Position numbers and translations under genes: made by a program. Positions 50,079-61,928 of a stretch of DNA of 64,000 nucleotides are shown here, in pieces; position 1 is the stretch's first letter; every line of letters begins with the position of its first letter. The DNA is taken from the NCBI GenBank assembly GCA_010093485.1, contig MU001494.1, forward strand, positions 2,758 to 66,757, in the 5' to 3' direction. The notes beneath the pieces are model-generated. The model saw only the letters and a program-made list of their open reading frames with translations. It was not told the origin of the DNA and did no database searches. The DNA comes from Karstenula rhodostoma CBS 690.94. Lineage: Eukaryota > Ascomycota > Dothideomycetes > Pleosporales > Didymosphaeriaceae.

Positions 50079-51515
50079 CTATACCACTACATCTTCATCC
50101 TTGTCTGGATCATGCACCTCCGCAACTGTTGACGCCACATCCGTCCACGAGTCGGTGCTCCGTCTTGACGTGTAGCTAGGCGGGCGATCCGTCGGTGTCG
50201 AAGCATCACTCCGATAGCTAATCAAGCTCCAGTCGTCGACCAACATCGTAGCATCATCGGGAGAGCTTTGTTCCGCGACTGGACTCGAATACTCATCCAG
50301 CTCTGTTTCAAACACATCGATGCCGGCGACTGTACTAAGGCTACGCAGGATTGTGTCGTCGGAAACGACGGGAGAAGAGTGTTGACGTCTCGTATCTGGG
50401 GTGTGGTGTCTCGATTGCTCAGTGGGCTCGTCCAGCGTTCCCTTTCCCTTCTCTTCCTCTGCCCCGACTTCTTCTTCCCGTTCCTTAGCCGCGGCATTCG
50501 CAGCAGCTTGCAACATAGCTTTGGACTTGCGCAGATACGTTTTGCGAGTAAGTTCCCAACTCGCGTGCGCAAACAACCCTTCCATTCCCACGTCGTTGTT
50601 CGTCCCAAACACTTTCTTTGTCTTGATCTTGCACAACGGGTAGAGGATCGAGCATTTGGTCTTTTCGTTGACCGATTGAGACTCAAACCAGAGCCCTTCT
50701 ATCTCGACGTCTCTCAGTTGCCTCTCGATTTGCGCGACCTGCGCGCAGGTGATCGCCCAGTGGAATAGCGGGTCTGCTGGGGCGCCGAAGAGGTCGAGGT
50801 CATAGATTTGTCTGGGGACGTGGAGTTTCATATGTCGGATCAGTGATCGCGCGTACGGGGACAATGAGTCAAGGAATAGTGGAAAGATGCCCTGGTGGTC
50901 GGCTGGAGCGAATCGAACGGCATGATAAAGCAAGGGGAGCGCTTCCTCGTAAATGAACCTATTCGTGCGCAGTAATCCCAGACCTATGGAGACATTGCGA
51001 CCTGGTTCCAACCAGATTTTCACGCGTGGTATGACTGCCCCTGTGGCTGAATCTCGACGTGCTTGTTTCTTGTCTCTTCCAATGTTCGCGACCAAGTCGG
51101 GAACTGAAGGATCGCTCAAAGTCCACTTCCAGATTTCAAGCCTCAGCTCCTTTGGCAGAGAAAGAAGATGGCTCTTCTTCCATGCAGGGACGCCCATAGT
51201 TGTGCTCTCGAAATCGGTATCAGGTAAATATCCCCAGCGAGCAAAAAAGTTTGGAGGAAAGTCAAATTGGCCTCGCAACACGATCCTTTTGTCGAAATTA
51301 TACAAGCGTTCGTTTATATGCCACCAGCCGCAAAATGGAGAAAATGGGATGAATGAATGCAGAGGTGTATGTCCGTAGCTGAGACTCTCCCACTCATCTA
51401 CAGTGACGTTCAAGTGGATGCGCGAACCGTTGCAGCAGCCGTATATCGGAATATGTGGTCCAAGGTTGAACTCAGGTACATGTATTGGAAAGGAATCGAA
51501 TTGGTAAGGCCCCAT
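50079..51515 (-). CDS. DUF7730/2EXR-type protein of unknown function
   Basis: Single-exon gene, 478 aa, ATG at 51,515. Residues 117-131 read LLSLPKELRLEIWKW, the F-box-like leading motif of the fungal DUF7730/2EXR superfamily. About 50-60 residues later comes the second conserved helix, GLGLLRTNRFIYEEALPLLY, with the expected PLLYHAVRF continuation. The domain extends to about residue 300. After that an Ala/Lys/Glu-rich helix and a Ser/Thr/Asp-rich tail look disordered and acidic, ending DEDVVV. No signal peptide or membrane segment. Such genes are numerous in Pezizomycotina and their biochemical function is unknown. It bounds the module array on the right and points towards it. Confidence 0.8.
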   Translation of the reverse strand: MGPYQFDSFPIHVPEFNLGPHIPIYGCCNGSRIHLNVTVDEWESLSYGHTPLHSFIPFSPFCGWWHINERLYNFDKRIVLRGQFDFPPNFFARWGYLPDTDFESTTMGVPAWKKSHLLSLPKELRLEIWKWTLSDPSVPDLVANIGRDKKQARRDSATGAVIPRVKIWLEPGRNVSIGLGLLRTNRFIYEEALPLLYHAVRFAPADHQGIFPLFLDSLSPYARSLIRHMKLHVPRQIYDLDLFGAPADPLFHWAITCAQVAQIERQLRDVEIEGLWFESQSVNEKTKCSILYPLCKIKTKKVFGTNNDVGMEGLFAHASWELTRKTYLRKSKAMLQAAANAAAKEREEEVGAEEEKGKGTLDEPTEQSRHHTPDTRRQHSSPVVSDDTILRSLSTVAGIDVFETELDEYSSPVAEQSSPDDATMLVDDWSLISYRSDASTPTDRPPSYTSRRSTDSWTDVASTVAEVHDPDKDEDVVV

Positions 51516-52150
51516 TGAATGTGGTTAATTTTCGTCAGTTGCAGGATTGCGCCGGGCAGCCTGGTGCCGCAGGGTACTTGATTGTGGCAGCAAACAGTAA
51601 GCAAGGAGTTGAGAGTCTCAAGACACCGTTGGCGGATACTGATGAAACCTTCGTCTTGTGGATGTAGCTGGTATGAGGATGCGTTCGACGAAAGGATGCT
51701 GCCTGAAGTTCACCGGGACGTCTTGACCCCACTTCGCTAAGCCCCATCCAGACAGTAGTGCCAGCCTAACTCCGCTCCAGCGGCGCTGCTGTCTATCAAA
51801 ACGCCTTATACATCATGCGGGATTTGCTCGCATTGGCGATTGGGTCAGCCCTTTGCTCACCTGAGCACCGCATCTCTTGGAAAATGGAGATCTCCAATCG
51901 GCGCGTGTAATGGCGATGATCGTGCTGATGGGTCGAAGTTGGGTTGCACCAAATGATAACGCATCAGCGATGTCCCTCCACGGAACAAGGGTACGTAATC
52001 GGGCAAATGCGATGCACCGTAGAGCGCTAACAGGATCGAAGGTGTTGGTGCTGCAAGCGACTCCCGAAACAAGATGGACGAAGGCGCCTGGTAAACTGGG
52101 CGCTGAGTGTGGGTCAGCTCGTATAACATTGAATAGTCTTCTCTTCGGGG
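51516..52150. other. Intergenic, nothing recognised
   Basis: Between two minus-strand genes. The long minus frame 51,813-52,232 overlaps the next gene's end and has no recognisable features. Confidence 0.45.
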
Positions 52151-53645
52151 TCATGTTCTTCCAGCAAAGAGTAAACAGGCGCGTCTGGCATCGATAGCTT
52201 TCTCGAGCGCCTCGATGCTCATCGGATACCATCTTTGTCTGAGTTGTGCAGCTTGATCATTTATACTTCTCAACTTCCCCAAGTCTTTTTCGAGAACATC
52301 TACCCTCATGTTCCAGCCCAGCTCCACTCCCTGGTTGATGGTCGTCGCCAGACCGATGTCTGATCCCCAGTTTTCGAGCTTATCGTCGGTCAGAAAGTAG
52401 GCAGGATCAACTTGTAAGCCAGCAGAATTGTTCGACAATGTATTGGCATGCATGTACACCCCGTACGCTCCTCGTAGTGTCTCTTCTTCACGGTGCTTAT
52501 AACCCCGTTCAGCGATAACTCGTGCGATTTCACAGAAGGATTTCATCGCTGTCACTAAACAGAGCGTTAGACCCTTTGATCTCGAACTATCCGCAGTTAA
52601 CGCATTATGGGCTGCACGCATCTCTGTTCCGCAACGACCAGCGATAGCATAAAGCCCGTTGGCTCGGAATTCGGCAGCGGAAAGGCCCATCACGTGAACT
52701 TGGACGAACTCAAGAGGAAGGGCTATACGGATGTCAGCACACATGAAACGCCGAGAGAGGTTAAAGCAGATACCTCTGGCGCTTCCTCTAGAGGAGCAAC
52801 AACGAAAGGTCCAGTTATAAGCCTGCAATGCGGGACTTACCTGTCAAAGAAAGGCCACTTTTCTTACCATCATAACCATTACCACCTAGAAACTGCCAAT
52901 ACCTCTCCATTTGTTCATCTTTTCGTGTCATCTCCAGCGACATAAACTGCCAATATCTCTCCGTGTGTTCGTCTTTTCGTGCGATTCCCTGCGACATCAC
53001 ACGCGAGATCTGGTCTTTCTCTTTAAGTGCAGCATTTTCCTCTCCAAGACGGGTGTTTCTGCCTTCTAGGTCGTCTACCTTTTGCTCAAGCGTCTTTATA
53101 GAGCTCATATAACCTGCCACGTCGTGATGTTCGGCTGCCGAGCGACGTTGCGCCTCCCTGTACTTGACTGCCATTCCCTCTAAATCTAGTCTATGTTTTT
53201 CCTCAAGCGCTTGTATCCTCTTGTCGAATAGGTTCTTGTAGAAGTCCCTCGCTTCGCTTAAAAGTGCGTACGGCTCTTTCTCTTGGTCACGAAGCCGACT
53301 GACCTCTTCGGACAGCTTTGCATTGTTCTCCGCGAGTTCCGCCGCAGTTTTGAGGAGTTGCTCACTGAGTCTAGAGTTATGAAACCTTAGGGTGACAATC
53401 GACTCTGTAGAATGGGTCTCCCGTGCATCGTTCGCAGGGCTCTCGCTTGAATTCGTCGAGTACAAAGGGTGCCTTACAGGCACGGTCGGCGCAGGGATTG
53501 TAGCGATAGGAGGCCTGAGCGTCTCCGATGGAGTTTGGCCGTTCGTGAAGTATGGGTTTACACGAGACTCCGGTGAAGTTTGACCGTTCGTGGGGTATGG
53601 GGTCACACGAGAGTAAAGCTCGATTCTGCTACGCTCCACAGGCAT
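52151..53645 (-). CDS. Uncharacterised coiled-coil protein
   Basis: Not recognised. The N-terminal exon (52,841-53,645, ATG at 53,645) has a Pro/Thr/Ser-rich head with two near-repeats of an NGQT(S/P)xE segment. A long coiled coil follows (about residues 85-215, rich in Glu/Lys/Leu/Gln). Then come two near-repeats containing TRKDEQMERYWQF / ARKDEHTERYWQF. The rest (52,151-52,722) is an alpha-helical, non-repetitive part. The exons can be joined either by one 118-bp intron (52,723-52,840; 458 aa) or by two introns of 55 and 51 bp around a 12-nt microexon at 52,774-52,785 (462 aa). Both keep the frame. A CTGAC branch-like site supports the second intron. No signal peptide. The coiled coil suggests a structural or scaffold role, but nothing more can be said. 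Confidence 0.6.
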
Positions 53646-53912
53646 TGTGGGAGTACTAGGACCTGCGAGGCGTTTTTGGGGGCTAACGTTAAGGCGAGGT
53701 AAGGCAGAGGATAAAAAAACACACCTACGTTAGCGTGAAACACGACATGATCACGCTAGGACGCGCGATCATGTGGACCCGCTGCGCACGGAACGTCTTG
53801 CCATTGACAGTACTCCTACATCAAAATGAACATTCAGGGCTGCGAGTATGGTAAAGCTCCAAAAAACAAAGGTCTTTATCTATGAATACTACTATCTGTG
53901 GCCAGTCGTATC

Positions 53913-55527
53913 TTAACCGTTGGTAGTGTCACGGTCGCCATCAGTGGAGACACAGTTGATGTCCAAAAGACTTTCATCGACGTTGGCGCACTCCCATTCA
54001 GTAGTGTTGCCACTGGGCACGTCAATAGTGATATTTTGTGCTCGGATATTGCTGCAGCGCTGTCATGGTGTCAGCATGTAAACCCATCACGGAATCGATA
54101 CGTGAACTTACATCTGGCGCACTGCAGACCAATGTTCCCGCCTCTGGATCGGTGGACAAACTCGTTGTACCCCACACGTTCTTAATGGTAACATCTTCAA
54201 TTGTCAAGTTCGCAGGATGTTCCTCGCAAAGGGTCTGGTTCTTCTGGCCGTAGCACTGCGTGATGGTGATGGCGCGGTCGTTGTTAATGCTGTGGAGGGT
54301 GTCATACGTGACATTTCGAACGTAGCCGAGACCGCCTCCACCGTTCAAGAGCTCTTGGAAGCTGGACTGGATGCCGGGCCAGACCTTTATGCGGGCAAAA
54401 TCGCCGGCATTGGTCATAGTGATGTTGTACACGTACAGGTTCTCGACGATGTCGGTTTTGTTGGCGTATTGACCGAGAGAACCAACGGAGATGCCATGGG
54501 AGCCGGTGCAGTCCAAATTTTGGATGATGACGTTTGTGCTGTTGGGTTTGAAGGACACGCAATCTGGTGGAGATGTTAGATTCTGAAAAGTTGACGGATA
54601 AGTACTGTTACGTACCATCAGTGTTAATCACAAAGGAGTTTTGAATTACAATATTGTCCGATCGGTAGGTGTCCCAGCCATCTGAGTTGGCAATCTTCAC
54701 GCCGCCGGTGCTCTGTCTGAACTTAGCTTGTGCTTCGGAAATTTCGATTCTCGAAAATTCACCTTGGCCTGGATGTCCAGGTCGCTGATGATGATATCAC
54801 TAGAGTTAGCGATTATGTTGAACCACTGCCGGGAATATAAGTAATTGCACCAATGGCAAGGATACGAATACCCACGTTGGGAGAGTTGCGCATTCGCAGG
54901 TTTGACATGCTGCCGCCCTTCAACCCATCAATGGAAAAGAGGATCGGTCGGAGCAGCTAGAGGTCTAGGTCAGCGCAAACTCACCTTCGCACCATCATCG
55001 CAACTTACACTCTTGTTGGTAACAATCTCCTCCCAATAAGCTTGGCCATGACCATCGATGACCGACTTGCCATTGCTCAAGTCACCGTAGATGTTCACAT
55101 CCTTGCCGCCCCACTTCCAGAAGGTCGACATATTCTGAAAATCATACTTGAAGCTGTTCGAAGCCCAGTAATAAACATCCTTAGCGTTGAAGTGTATCTC
55201 TCCAGTAATGACAACGTCGACGTGCTTGAGGAACGTGAGATCCAACGGTGAGCTGACGAGGTACGACTGGTCAAGAACAACTGTGCCGCCGTTGTTGCAT
55301 TTCTTGAATGCAGTTTTGATTCTGGCTGCGTCGTCGCGGTTTTCGCCCTTGCCAGGCTTGACGAAGCATTTCTTGTGTTTGTTTCGGGGCGCTGAGTCGG
55401 GAAACTTCTTGCCCGAGTTGTACGGCGCAGGGGTCAAGACAGGCCGCGTAGGGATCTGAGGCTTCCGTGATGCTTCCGCCAAAGACGCACAAAGTGCGAA
55501 CACACTAAATACGCTGCTGAAACGCAT
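53913..55527 (-). CDS. Secreted GH28 exopolygalacturonase
   Basis: Pectin-degrading enzyme that hydrolyses alpha-1,4-galacturonan, exo-type by its sequence around the active site; secreted. Six exons on the minus strand join to 452 aa: 55,009-55,527; 54,876-54,956; 54,763-54,825; 54,616-54,712; 54,112-54,563; 53,913-54,059. All five introns are 50-52 bp with GT/AG ends. Signal peptide about 1-19 ([19 protein letters not shown]). GH28 catalytic motifs: NTDD (251-254, assembled across an intron), [11 protein letters not shown] with His276, and RIK (311-313). The C-terminus carries the disulphide cysteines typical of exo-PGs. Every splice site restores a conserved block, so the model is firm. 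Confidence 0.93.
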
Positions 55528-56307
55528 ATTGATAAAAAGTTACGATATGGGGACCTGATTGTGGACCAACCAATATATCCTCAACAGCGCGTATATTGCT
55601 ATCGGCGACCGTGATCAGTTATATACCAGTTGTTCGCAATCCATCGCTCTTGAAATTAACCAGCATGGTACGTAGATCTGCACAACACAACTCCCAAGCC
55701 TACCTGCGATACGTGGATGAATTAACACGCCGCACGCAGGTACAGCGCCAGTACTATTATGGTTAATCGGTATAATTTGTCGCGAAGACCAAGACCATCG
55801 CCACTAGATAGCCGCGGGTGATCGGGAGACCGCCGAGGCAGAGAGTAGCGACCTTGGAAAGCTTGGAGAGTGGGAAATGCGGAGTGCGGAGTGCGGGGGT
55901 AAATGTCTTGGACGGCCTCGGCTCCGGGGCGGAAAGCGCCTGGCGCCGGGAAAATAACCGTCCTATTCACCCGTCAATGACATGAAGAAAATCCCCGCCC
56001 TGTGCGCGCGCATCGCATCAAAAGTACGGTGTTAGGTCTCAAGGCATCCCGTGATCCATCATGCCGATAACCGGGCCAAGAATAGCTCTCAGTGCTTGAC
56101 AACAACTTCATTGCTTCATCCATCCACCATAATCCATACTAATACATAAACAACAGAAGATCCAGAAAGGGAACTCCCGCTATTGAAAGTAAATACCGCA
56201 AACAGCATTGGAAATATACCTGCCATATAAACCCAACAGAGAAAGATAGTACCTGCCGCATTTCTTCCGGATTAAACCATCAGGTCGTGCAGTGTATGTA
56301 CCACATA
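55528..56307. other. Intergenic, nothing further recognised
   Basis: Holds the GH28 promoter and the 3' end of the next minus-strand gene. Confidence 0.45.
55570..55580 (-). promoter_or_regulatory. TATA-like box of the GH28 gene
   Basis: Minus-strand GGATATATTGG lies about 45-50 bp before the exopolygalacturonase ATG. Assigned by position only. Confidence 0.4.
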
Positions 56308-57057
56308 CTAAACCCCGTGAGGACGTTCGTTCTCATCACCTTCCGAACCAGTCTCAATCTCTGATAGAGCGATAGACTCCTCATCTCCGTCGTCGTCCTC
56401 CTCCTTCGGGCATTTTGGACGCGTCAAGAACGGCATAGGAAGATCTCGCGCGTAAATAAACTCAATGGCTTCGTTGATCCATTCACACTTGTGCGATGCG
56501 CGAGCACCCATCTGGATGACCTGGCAAAGTTCCTTAATCTGTAGCTGAAATAATTCCCTATCGCCGTCTGCTTCCAGCCAATCACGAAATTTGAGGTTGA
56601 AGCGAATGTTGAGGTCTTTGATTTTCGCGTCCCCGTTCTTCCTCTTCTCTTTCTCTTTCCGCCATTTTGTGTTGATCTCGTCGAAGCAATCTTGAAGTGC
56701 GGCAGCTTTGTTTTCCGCTTCCAGAAATGCTTCCACGATGGTGTCGACATTGGCGGCTGAAATGGCTGCTCGTAACCGGGACCGGTCTCCTCGATACTCG
56801 GTGCGTTTAACCATCTCGAGAATATGTTCACAGGCAGGCTCTACGTGAATGCCTGAAGGGGTCGAACGTGACCGTTAGGGGGAAAGTCTGAAGAACCCCT
56901 CCCATACCCTGCGCGAGTCTTCTCGCTCCATAGAAGGCGATTCGGCAGATGGCTCGCGCTTCATTTGGCGCACGCGACTTGCACCTTGCAAGAGATAAGG
57001 CGTCGTGCTTTCACGCTTGACGCGCTGAGCGGCCAAAGACGTTCTTGTGGCCGGCAT
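56308..57057 (-). CDS. Uncharacterised small acidic-tailed protein
   Basis: Not recognised. The ATG at 57,057 opens a 50-codon exon (56,908-57,057) rich in Arg/Lys/Ser, containing two VKRE/MKRE motifs that resemble sumoylation sites. A 69-bp intron (56,839-56,907; GTATGG donor, GTAGAG acceptor) joins it in frame to 56,308-56,838, giving 226 aa. The second exon encodes an all-helical region (AFLEAENKAAALQDCFDEIN...), a DWLEADGDRELFQLQIKELCQ segment and a strongly acidic C-terminus (EEDDDGDEES). The intron acceptor is not ideal; a shorter protein starting at the ATG at 56,814 (168 aa) is possible. Probably nuclear or cytosolic, from the lack of a signal or membrane segment. Confidence 0.55.
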
Positions 57058-59017
57058 TGTTTTTGAACTAAGGAAGAGTAATGAAACTGGAGTAATATTG
57101 TGAAGAGAGTTGTCTGTCTCACCCAGTGCTGTTGTAAAAAGCTCTGAGTTTTCCAAGACTTATTGAGCCTTTTGAGGTCTTGCGAGAAGGCATTTCTGCT
57201 GACGTCTGTGGATGGCGATCAGCGTGCTGATTCCCATCAATGTGTCGCGTCGCCATCAAGGGGTTCGCGGATTCCAACCCTTGTTCCGCCGCTACGTCAT
57301 GCTGTGATGAACGCCTGTGCCGCGCGCTCTCACGTGGAGACTGGCCATCCAGCTCCAGGGCTCCGAAACCGCTATTCTCAACAATGACAGGAACGCTTGC
57401 TCACTTCAATCATGCAAAGATGTAGAACCAGCATTTGAGCTGTAGCTCGAGATCGTTATTTCTCAGATGCAAGAAGTCAATTGATTCGAATTGTTTTTTT
57501 CAATTTTTTGTCACCCGATCACACGTATGATCGGCACGCTCCTGCTCGGCGGGTAAGCGACATCCCAATACTCAGGGCATCCTCCTCGTATTTCAGAGCT
57601 TCGCAGTGACGTAGGCATTTCGCTTCTGTCGCGTTCCTGCTTCGCAGCATCAAACTGTCCCTCATATTCTACAAAGGCGGCTGCTTCAGGTCTTTGTAGA
57701 ATATCAGGTCCTTAGTCTGGAATAGAGTTGCATGCCCACCCTCCCTCGCACATCACTATTTTCCGCATGTTCCGGCGTCTAAGTACCGTACTCCAGCCTT
57801 GGAATGAACTGAACTGTTGCACGCGATACATGTGTATAATCATCAAATGTGACACTTCGTGCGCTTTTGCAAGCCGCGGCAAAACGTAGTACAAGAACTC
57901 AGTTGGGTGCCAAAAACACAAATGTGTATAATCATGTCCCTGCAACTTCGTTATACATAGCTAGGCTCAGTTGTTGTATATAAAGGTCTGCAATTCGAGT
58001 CTGGCTTCCCAATTGTCGAATATTGGCTTAATCTTTTGCTTAATTTTGTGCCCGTGATTGGGTTCGAGCGGACCTCACGGATATCTACTATGGCTATCCA
58101 TTAGTTTATTACACGCCATTTCTTCCTCTAGTGTGAAATACGCAGTTACTCAGACTCTTTGTCGGGCTACCCCACAGAAATGGCTTTTGGATGGAAAAAA
58201 AAGATGAAATAAAAAACGTCTCCTACATTGTTATATCTGTAAATCCTTCCCGCCTTCACCTGCCACAGACAACTTGAAGACATATTAGCACGGTTACTCT
58301 CCTTCGCCTAACCTATCTCCTAACCTGCCGTCCGATACGGAGCTCGGGGCAACACTCAACACGGGTAACTACCAATCACCGGGGAAGAAACCATAGCTCA
58401 CAATCCTTATCTTCTGAAAAATGCGCAGTAGGACTATGGAGAACGATGGTTTTAATGGTACCCAACGTTGCCATGGTTACTGATTCGCCTACGACGCCCT
58501 ATGCTCAGAAGCCAGGCGCCGTCTACACCCACGGCACAAACCCGCCTGAAGAGACTGTGGACAGCCTCGTCATGCGGTCGATTGGCTTGTTTAGGGAGGG
58601 TTCGGGGAGGTGATGGGGCACCTAAGCTGGTAAGATGTGGCCGGGGAGAAGATGCGGAAATTTGAGGTGGAGGAGATGGTGTATGATTGGGTGAAGGGGC
58701 ACGACGCACGGCTTGGGCGGCAGTAAAGAGGGGGATGCCGGGCAGTGGCGGACGAAGGTCATGGGGGATGGCTCGCTAGGGTTGATGCGCTTTGTTTGCT
58801 GGGACACGAGGGTCGAGGGAGAGATATGGATGGGACGCTTGGTATGGGTAGACGGATTTCTGAGGTGCTCGAGAGTCCGGAAGTACCCGGGAGCTTATGA
58901 CGCCAAATACAAAGCAATCACACCTGGACTCGTATCCCAAACGACAAAACTCTTCTAAAAACGTGACATTTGCAAAACTCCTCTTACCGACCCGAATCTA
59001 CCCGCTTCACAACACCC
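57058..59017. other. 1.9-kb intergenic region, nothing recognised
   Basis: Short frames only. A GCTCAGTTGTTG...AATTCGAGTC pair at about 57,965-58,004 resembles tRNA D and T arms but leaves no room for an anticodon arm. Confidence 0.45.
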
Positions 59018-60490
59018 TCACGTCCCACGAAACAGCGCATTCCTCCTCGTATCCTCCTCGTCCTCGTCTTCGACATCCTCCCCCCTCGTCGCATCCTCTT
59101 CCCCAAACACCATCCCATGCAACCCCTCCGTCTCGCCCCCCAGCAGCGCCGCCCTCTCCCCTTCCTTCCTCGAAAAATGTCCACCAAGACTAATCACCAG
59201 CGTGCTCAGCCCATGCACCAGCACACTCCCCAGCACCATGAAGCAGATAATCGGCCAGACTAGCGTAATAGTGCGCTGCTCTTCCAGCGGCAGATGGGAA
59301 GGCGGGTTCGGCAGGGGCAGGGACGTATCCGTCTCGAGCTGCGCGCGGGCCTCGATGGCGAGGAACAGGGCGCCGACGCCCATGGGTCCGAAGTGGCCTG
59401 CGAACAGAGCCTCGGTGGTAGTCCTGATGTGCGGGAGGAGCCGCATTTTGTACATGGCGTAGACGACGGGAATCCTTCTGAACAGCAGGATCAGCGCGAG
59501 GAGCGCGAACAGGCGACCAGGCGTGATTTCGTCGAGCTGACTGAAACTCGCCCAGGGGATCATGGCGCCGAAGAAGACGAACATGGTGCTGTTGAGCATG
59601 AGGTCGATGATGATGGGCAGGCGGGCGTCGGCGGTCGGAAAATTGCCGCCGTGGGAGAAGCTCAGGCCGGCGAAGAAGGTGACGAGGAAGTCGTCTACGC
59701 CCAGGGTGGAGGCGATGCCGAGGGCGAAGACGGCGAGGAGGAGGTAAAAGGCCAGGTAGGACGCGGACCCCATGAGGCCGCGCTTGTGGCTGAAGGTGAA
59801 GATCTTGTTGAAGGTGAAGCCGATTGCGAGGCCGAGGACGATGCCGAAGACGCACTGGTAGAGCACGGTGATGAGCATCCATTTCTTGAACATGCCCAGG
59901 AACGTGGAGCGCGTGATGATGCTCAGGCCGAGATACAGGAAGGGGAACGACACGCCGTCGTTGACGCCGGACTCAGCGGAGAGCAGGTCGCGCACGCGTT
60001 TTGGGACGCGCGTGCTGAATTGCGAGTTTGACAGGACGGAGGCCGCGAGGACGGGGTCCGTGGGCGTGAGGCAAGCGGATATGACGAGTGCGGACGGGAT
60101 GTCGGTGTTGAACAGGAGCATGATAAAGCCGCCGCAGACGAGCCAGCCAAAGGTCATCACGGGGCCGAGGAGGATAGCAACGTCTTTCCATTTTCCGCCT
60201 TTGGTGAAGTAGTACTGCGGGAGCTCGAGGCCGACGGCGAAACACTGTATGCCAGCGATGAGCCGCGTGAACTCTTGCACGATATCGTCGCCGAAGCCCC
60301 AGTCATAAGGCTGGAGGAATGCCAGGCCTTTCGGCCCGACTACGATGCCGAAGAGAGTTGCTAGAGGTGGTTCGGAAAGGTGGAGGCGGTTGCGGATGAA
60401 GAGAGAGAACAGGGCGTATGTGAGGAGGAAGAAGGTTATGGCCCCGTAGGTGACGTGCGGACCGGTCGGCTCGAGTTGTTTCCACGCCAT
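59018..60490 (-). CDS. Plasma-membrane Na+/H+ antiporter (NHA1-type, CPA1)
   Basis: Cation/proton antiporter exporting Na+ and probably K+ in exchange for H+, giving salt and pH tolerance. Single exon, 490 aa, ATG at 60,490. About 12 hydrophobic helices fill residues 15-440. Signature blocks: LTPTDPVLAASV (141-152) and ESGVNDGVSFPF (173-184), which hold the two acidic residues of the ion-binding site, and GHFGPMGVGALF in a later helix. The hydrophilic C-terminal tail is short (about 50 residues) and very acidic, much shorter than the long tail of yeast Nha1, as in many filamentous-fungal paralogues. Intronless, unlike most genes here. Confidence 0.92.
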   Translation of the reverse strand: MAWKQLEPTGPHVTYGAITFFLLTYALFSLFIRNRLHLSEPPLATLFGIVVGPKGLAFLQPYDWGFGDDIVQEFTRLIAGIQCFAVGLELPQYYFTKGGKWKDVAILLGPVMTFGWLVCGGFIMLLFNTDIPSALVISACLTPTDPVLAASVLSNSQFSTRVPKRVRDLLSAESGVNDGVSFPFLYLGLSIITRSTFLGMFKKWMLITVLYQCVFGIVLGLAIGFTFNKIFTFSHKRGLMGSASYLAFYLLLAVFALGIASTLGVDDFLVTFFAGLSFSHGGNFPTADARLPIIIDLMLNSTMFVFFGAMIPWASFSQLDEITPGRLFALLALILLFRRIPVVYAMYKMRLLPHIRTTTEALFAGHFGPMGVGALFLAIEARAQLETDTSLPLPNPPSHLPLEEQRTITLVWPIICFMVLGSVLVHGLSTLVISLGGHFSRKEGERAALLGGETEGLHGMVFGEEDATRGEDVEDEDEEDTRRNALFRGT

Positions 60491-61228
60491 GGTTGAACAG
60501 CTCTTTACTCTTTGACGCTGGGAAGTGTGTGGTTGGGCAACCTCAGCTAAAAGTGATAGGCAAATGCAGGTATGGTTGTTCTTTCAGGTCGTGCTAGTCA
60601 TCATGATGGGCACAGGGATGTCAAGATAGTGGTCCTGGCAGTCAGGGACTGCGGTGCAGGTTGAGACAAGCATCGCGACAAGAATGATGCGAGAGAAGGA
60701 AAACTGGACGATGATGACGAAATGGGTAATGGGAAATGGATGCGTCTGCAGCACGTGACCCGTAACGGGCTTGCCAGGGTCCGAGCCGGTTTTCATTCGC
60801 TGATCTTTTGGAACCGGAAGTCTGTCATTGGTCAAATAAGCAGCGTCTTCGGCTGCATTGCCGAACTTCATGTGCGGCAGTCTGTAGGCGTTTCAGGATT
60901 CGAGTTTGGTGTGTAGCGGCACTGTAGGCCGAAGTGCCGTGCCAGTGCTTACCAATTTGAGCCGCATTTCGACGAGGGTGGAACTGCAACGCTCAAGCGA
61001 GCAGACCCGCGCACCGTGATCAAGGGAGCAGTAGCAGCATCAGATGCGCAATAGAAATGGATTCGAGCTGTACGCTATGGAGCACCGTCCCTTTCGTGTT
61101 TTCCAAACCGAAACGCCTTCCCGCTCAATGCAACTCAATCTTGGGCTCGCTTTCGCGCGGATGATAGAAATACATGCAAAATTACAGTGGAAGCAATGAT
61201 AATTGTCCCAATTAATACCCCAGCCAAC
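60491..61228. other. Intergenic, nothing recognised
   Basis: 5' side of the antiporter gene and 3' side of the ORM gene. Confidence 0.45.
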
Positions 61229-61928
61229 CTATGCATCGTCCGGCGGGGGCGAGAAAAATGCAATGCGAAGCCTGTGTGCCTGTTCAAGATCAGCCTAGGT
61301 GTGATTGGGGAGGGCGTCTTGTTACTCACCGCTGGCAGCTTCGGGATGACTACGGCCAGTGTAGCCAGTGTGTTGATGATGAAATATGTGAGGTCATAAC
61401 GGGTGTAATGGGTGCTGAGCAGGAACAGGCCAATCGGGACCATGAGTAGGAACTTCTTGGCGGGCGTGTACTGGTCGCCGTTGTCGATCTGCTCCCACAT
61501 GTTGAGGTTGTCGTAGGCACCCGAGTTGAAGTCGAACGGCACGCCGCGGACGTAGTGAAACATGAGATAGGAGCCAGCCACGTATGAGATGTTGGTCAGG
61601 GTCCATGACGTCTCCTGCGAGACGCCCGGAATGATGTCAAATAATATCTTGCCGAGAACGATGAGGACGAAGTGTATTACCCAGGCACCTATGCGTTGTG
61701 TTAGCCAGGCGTCCCTCAAGCGGCCACACGTGCGCAACTGGAATCGTCCCACAACTCCCAGGAGCCGATGGTGCCGATGCAGGAGTGCTGACCTTTTGCA
61801 TTCACCCAGTCTGCGTTCAAGTTGGGCAAGGCCGCCTGGTCGCTGAGCTGCTCGAGCGACTCGGGGGGTTCGGTGTAAACAAGACTACTGCTACGCCGTC
61901 TCCGGATCTCTTTTGCGTCCAGGGGCAT
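61229..61928 (-). CDS. ORM family protein (ORMDL), regulator of serine palmitoyltransferase
   Basis: ER membrane protein that inhibits serine palmitoyltransferase and so controls sphingolipid synthesis. Three exons, 61,793-61,928, 61,330-61,688 and 61,229-61,279, join to 181 aa with introns of 104 and 50 bp. The N-terminal cytosolic part (RRRRSSSL) offers the Ser-rich sites that Ypk-type kinases phosphorylate in yeast Orm1/2. The core is unmistakable: ADWVNAKGAWVIHFVLIVLG, GVSQETSWTLTN, GAYDNLNMWEQIDNGDQYTP, STHYTRYD and VIPKLPA. There are four hydrophobic helices. The last exon gives the family-like HRLRIAFF end. The length matches the family. Confidence 0.95.

Noticed and set aside
57960..58010. 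tRNA-like D arm and T arm
   Set aside because: GCTCAGTTG and AATTCGAGTC are too close together to hold an anticodon arm; at most a relic.
59294..60031. 245-codon plus-strand frame, Glu/Gly-rich
   Set aside because: Antisense shadow of the Na+/H+ antiporter.
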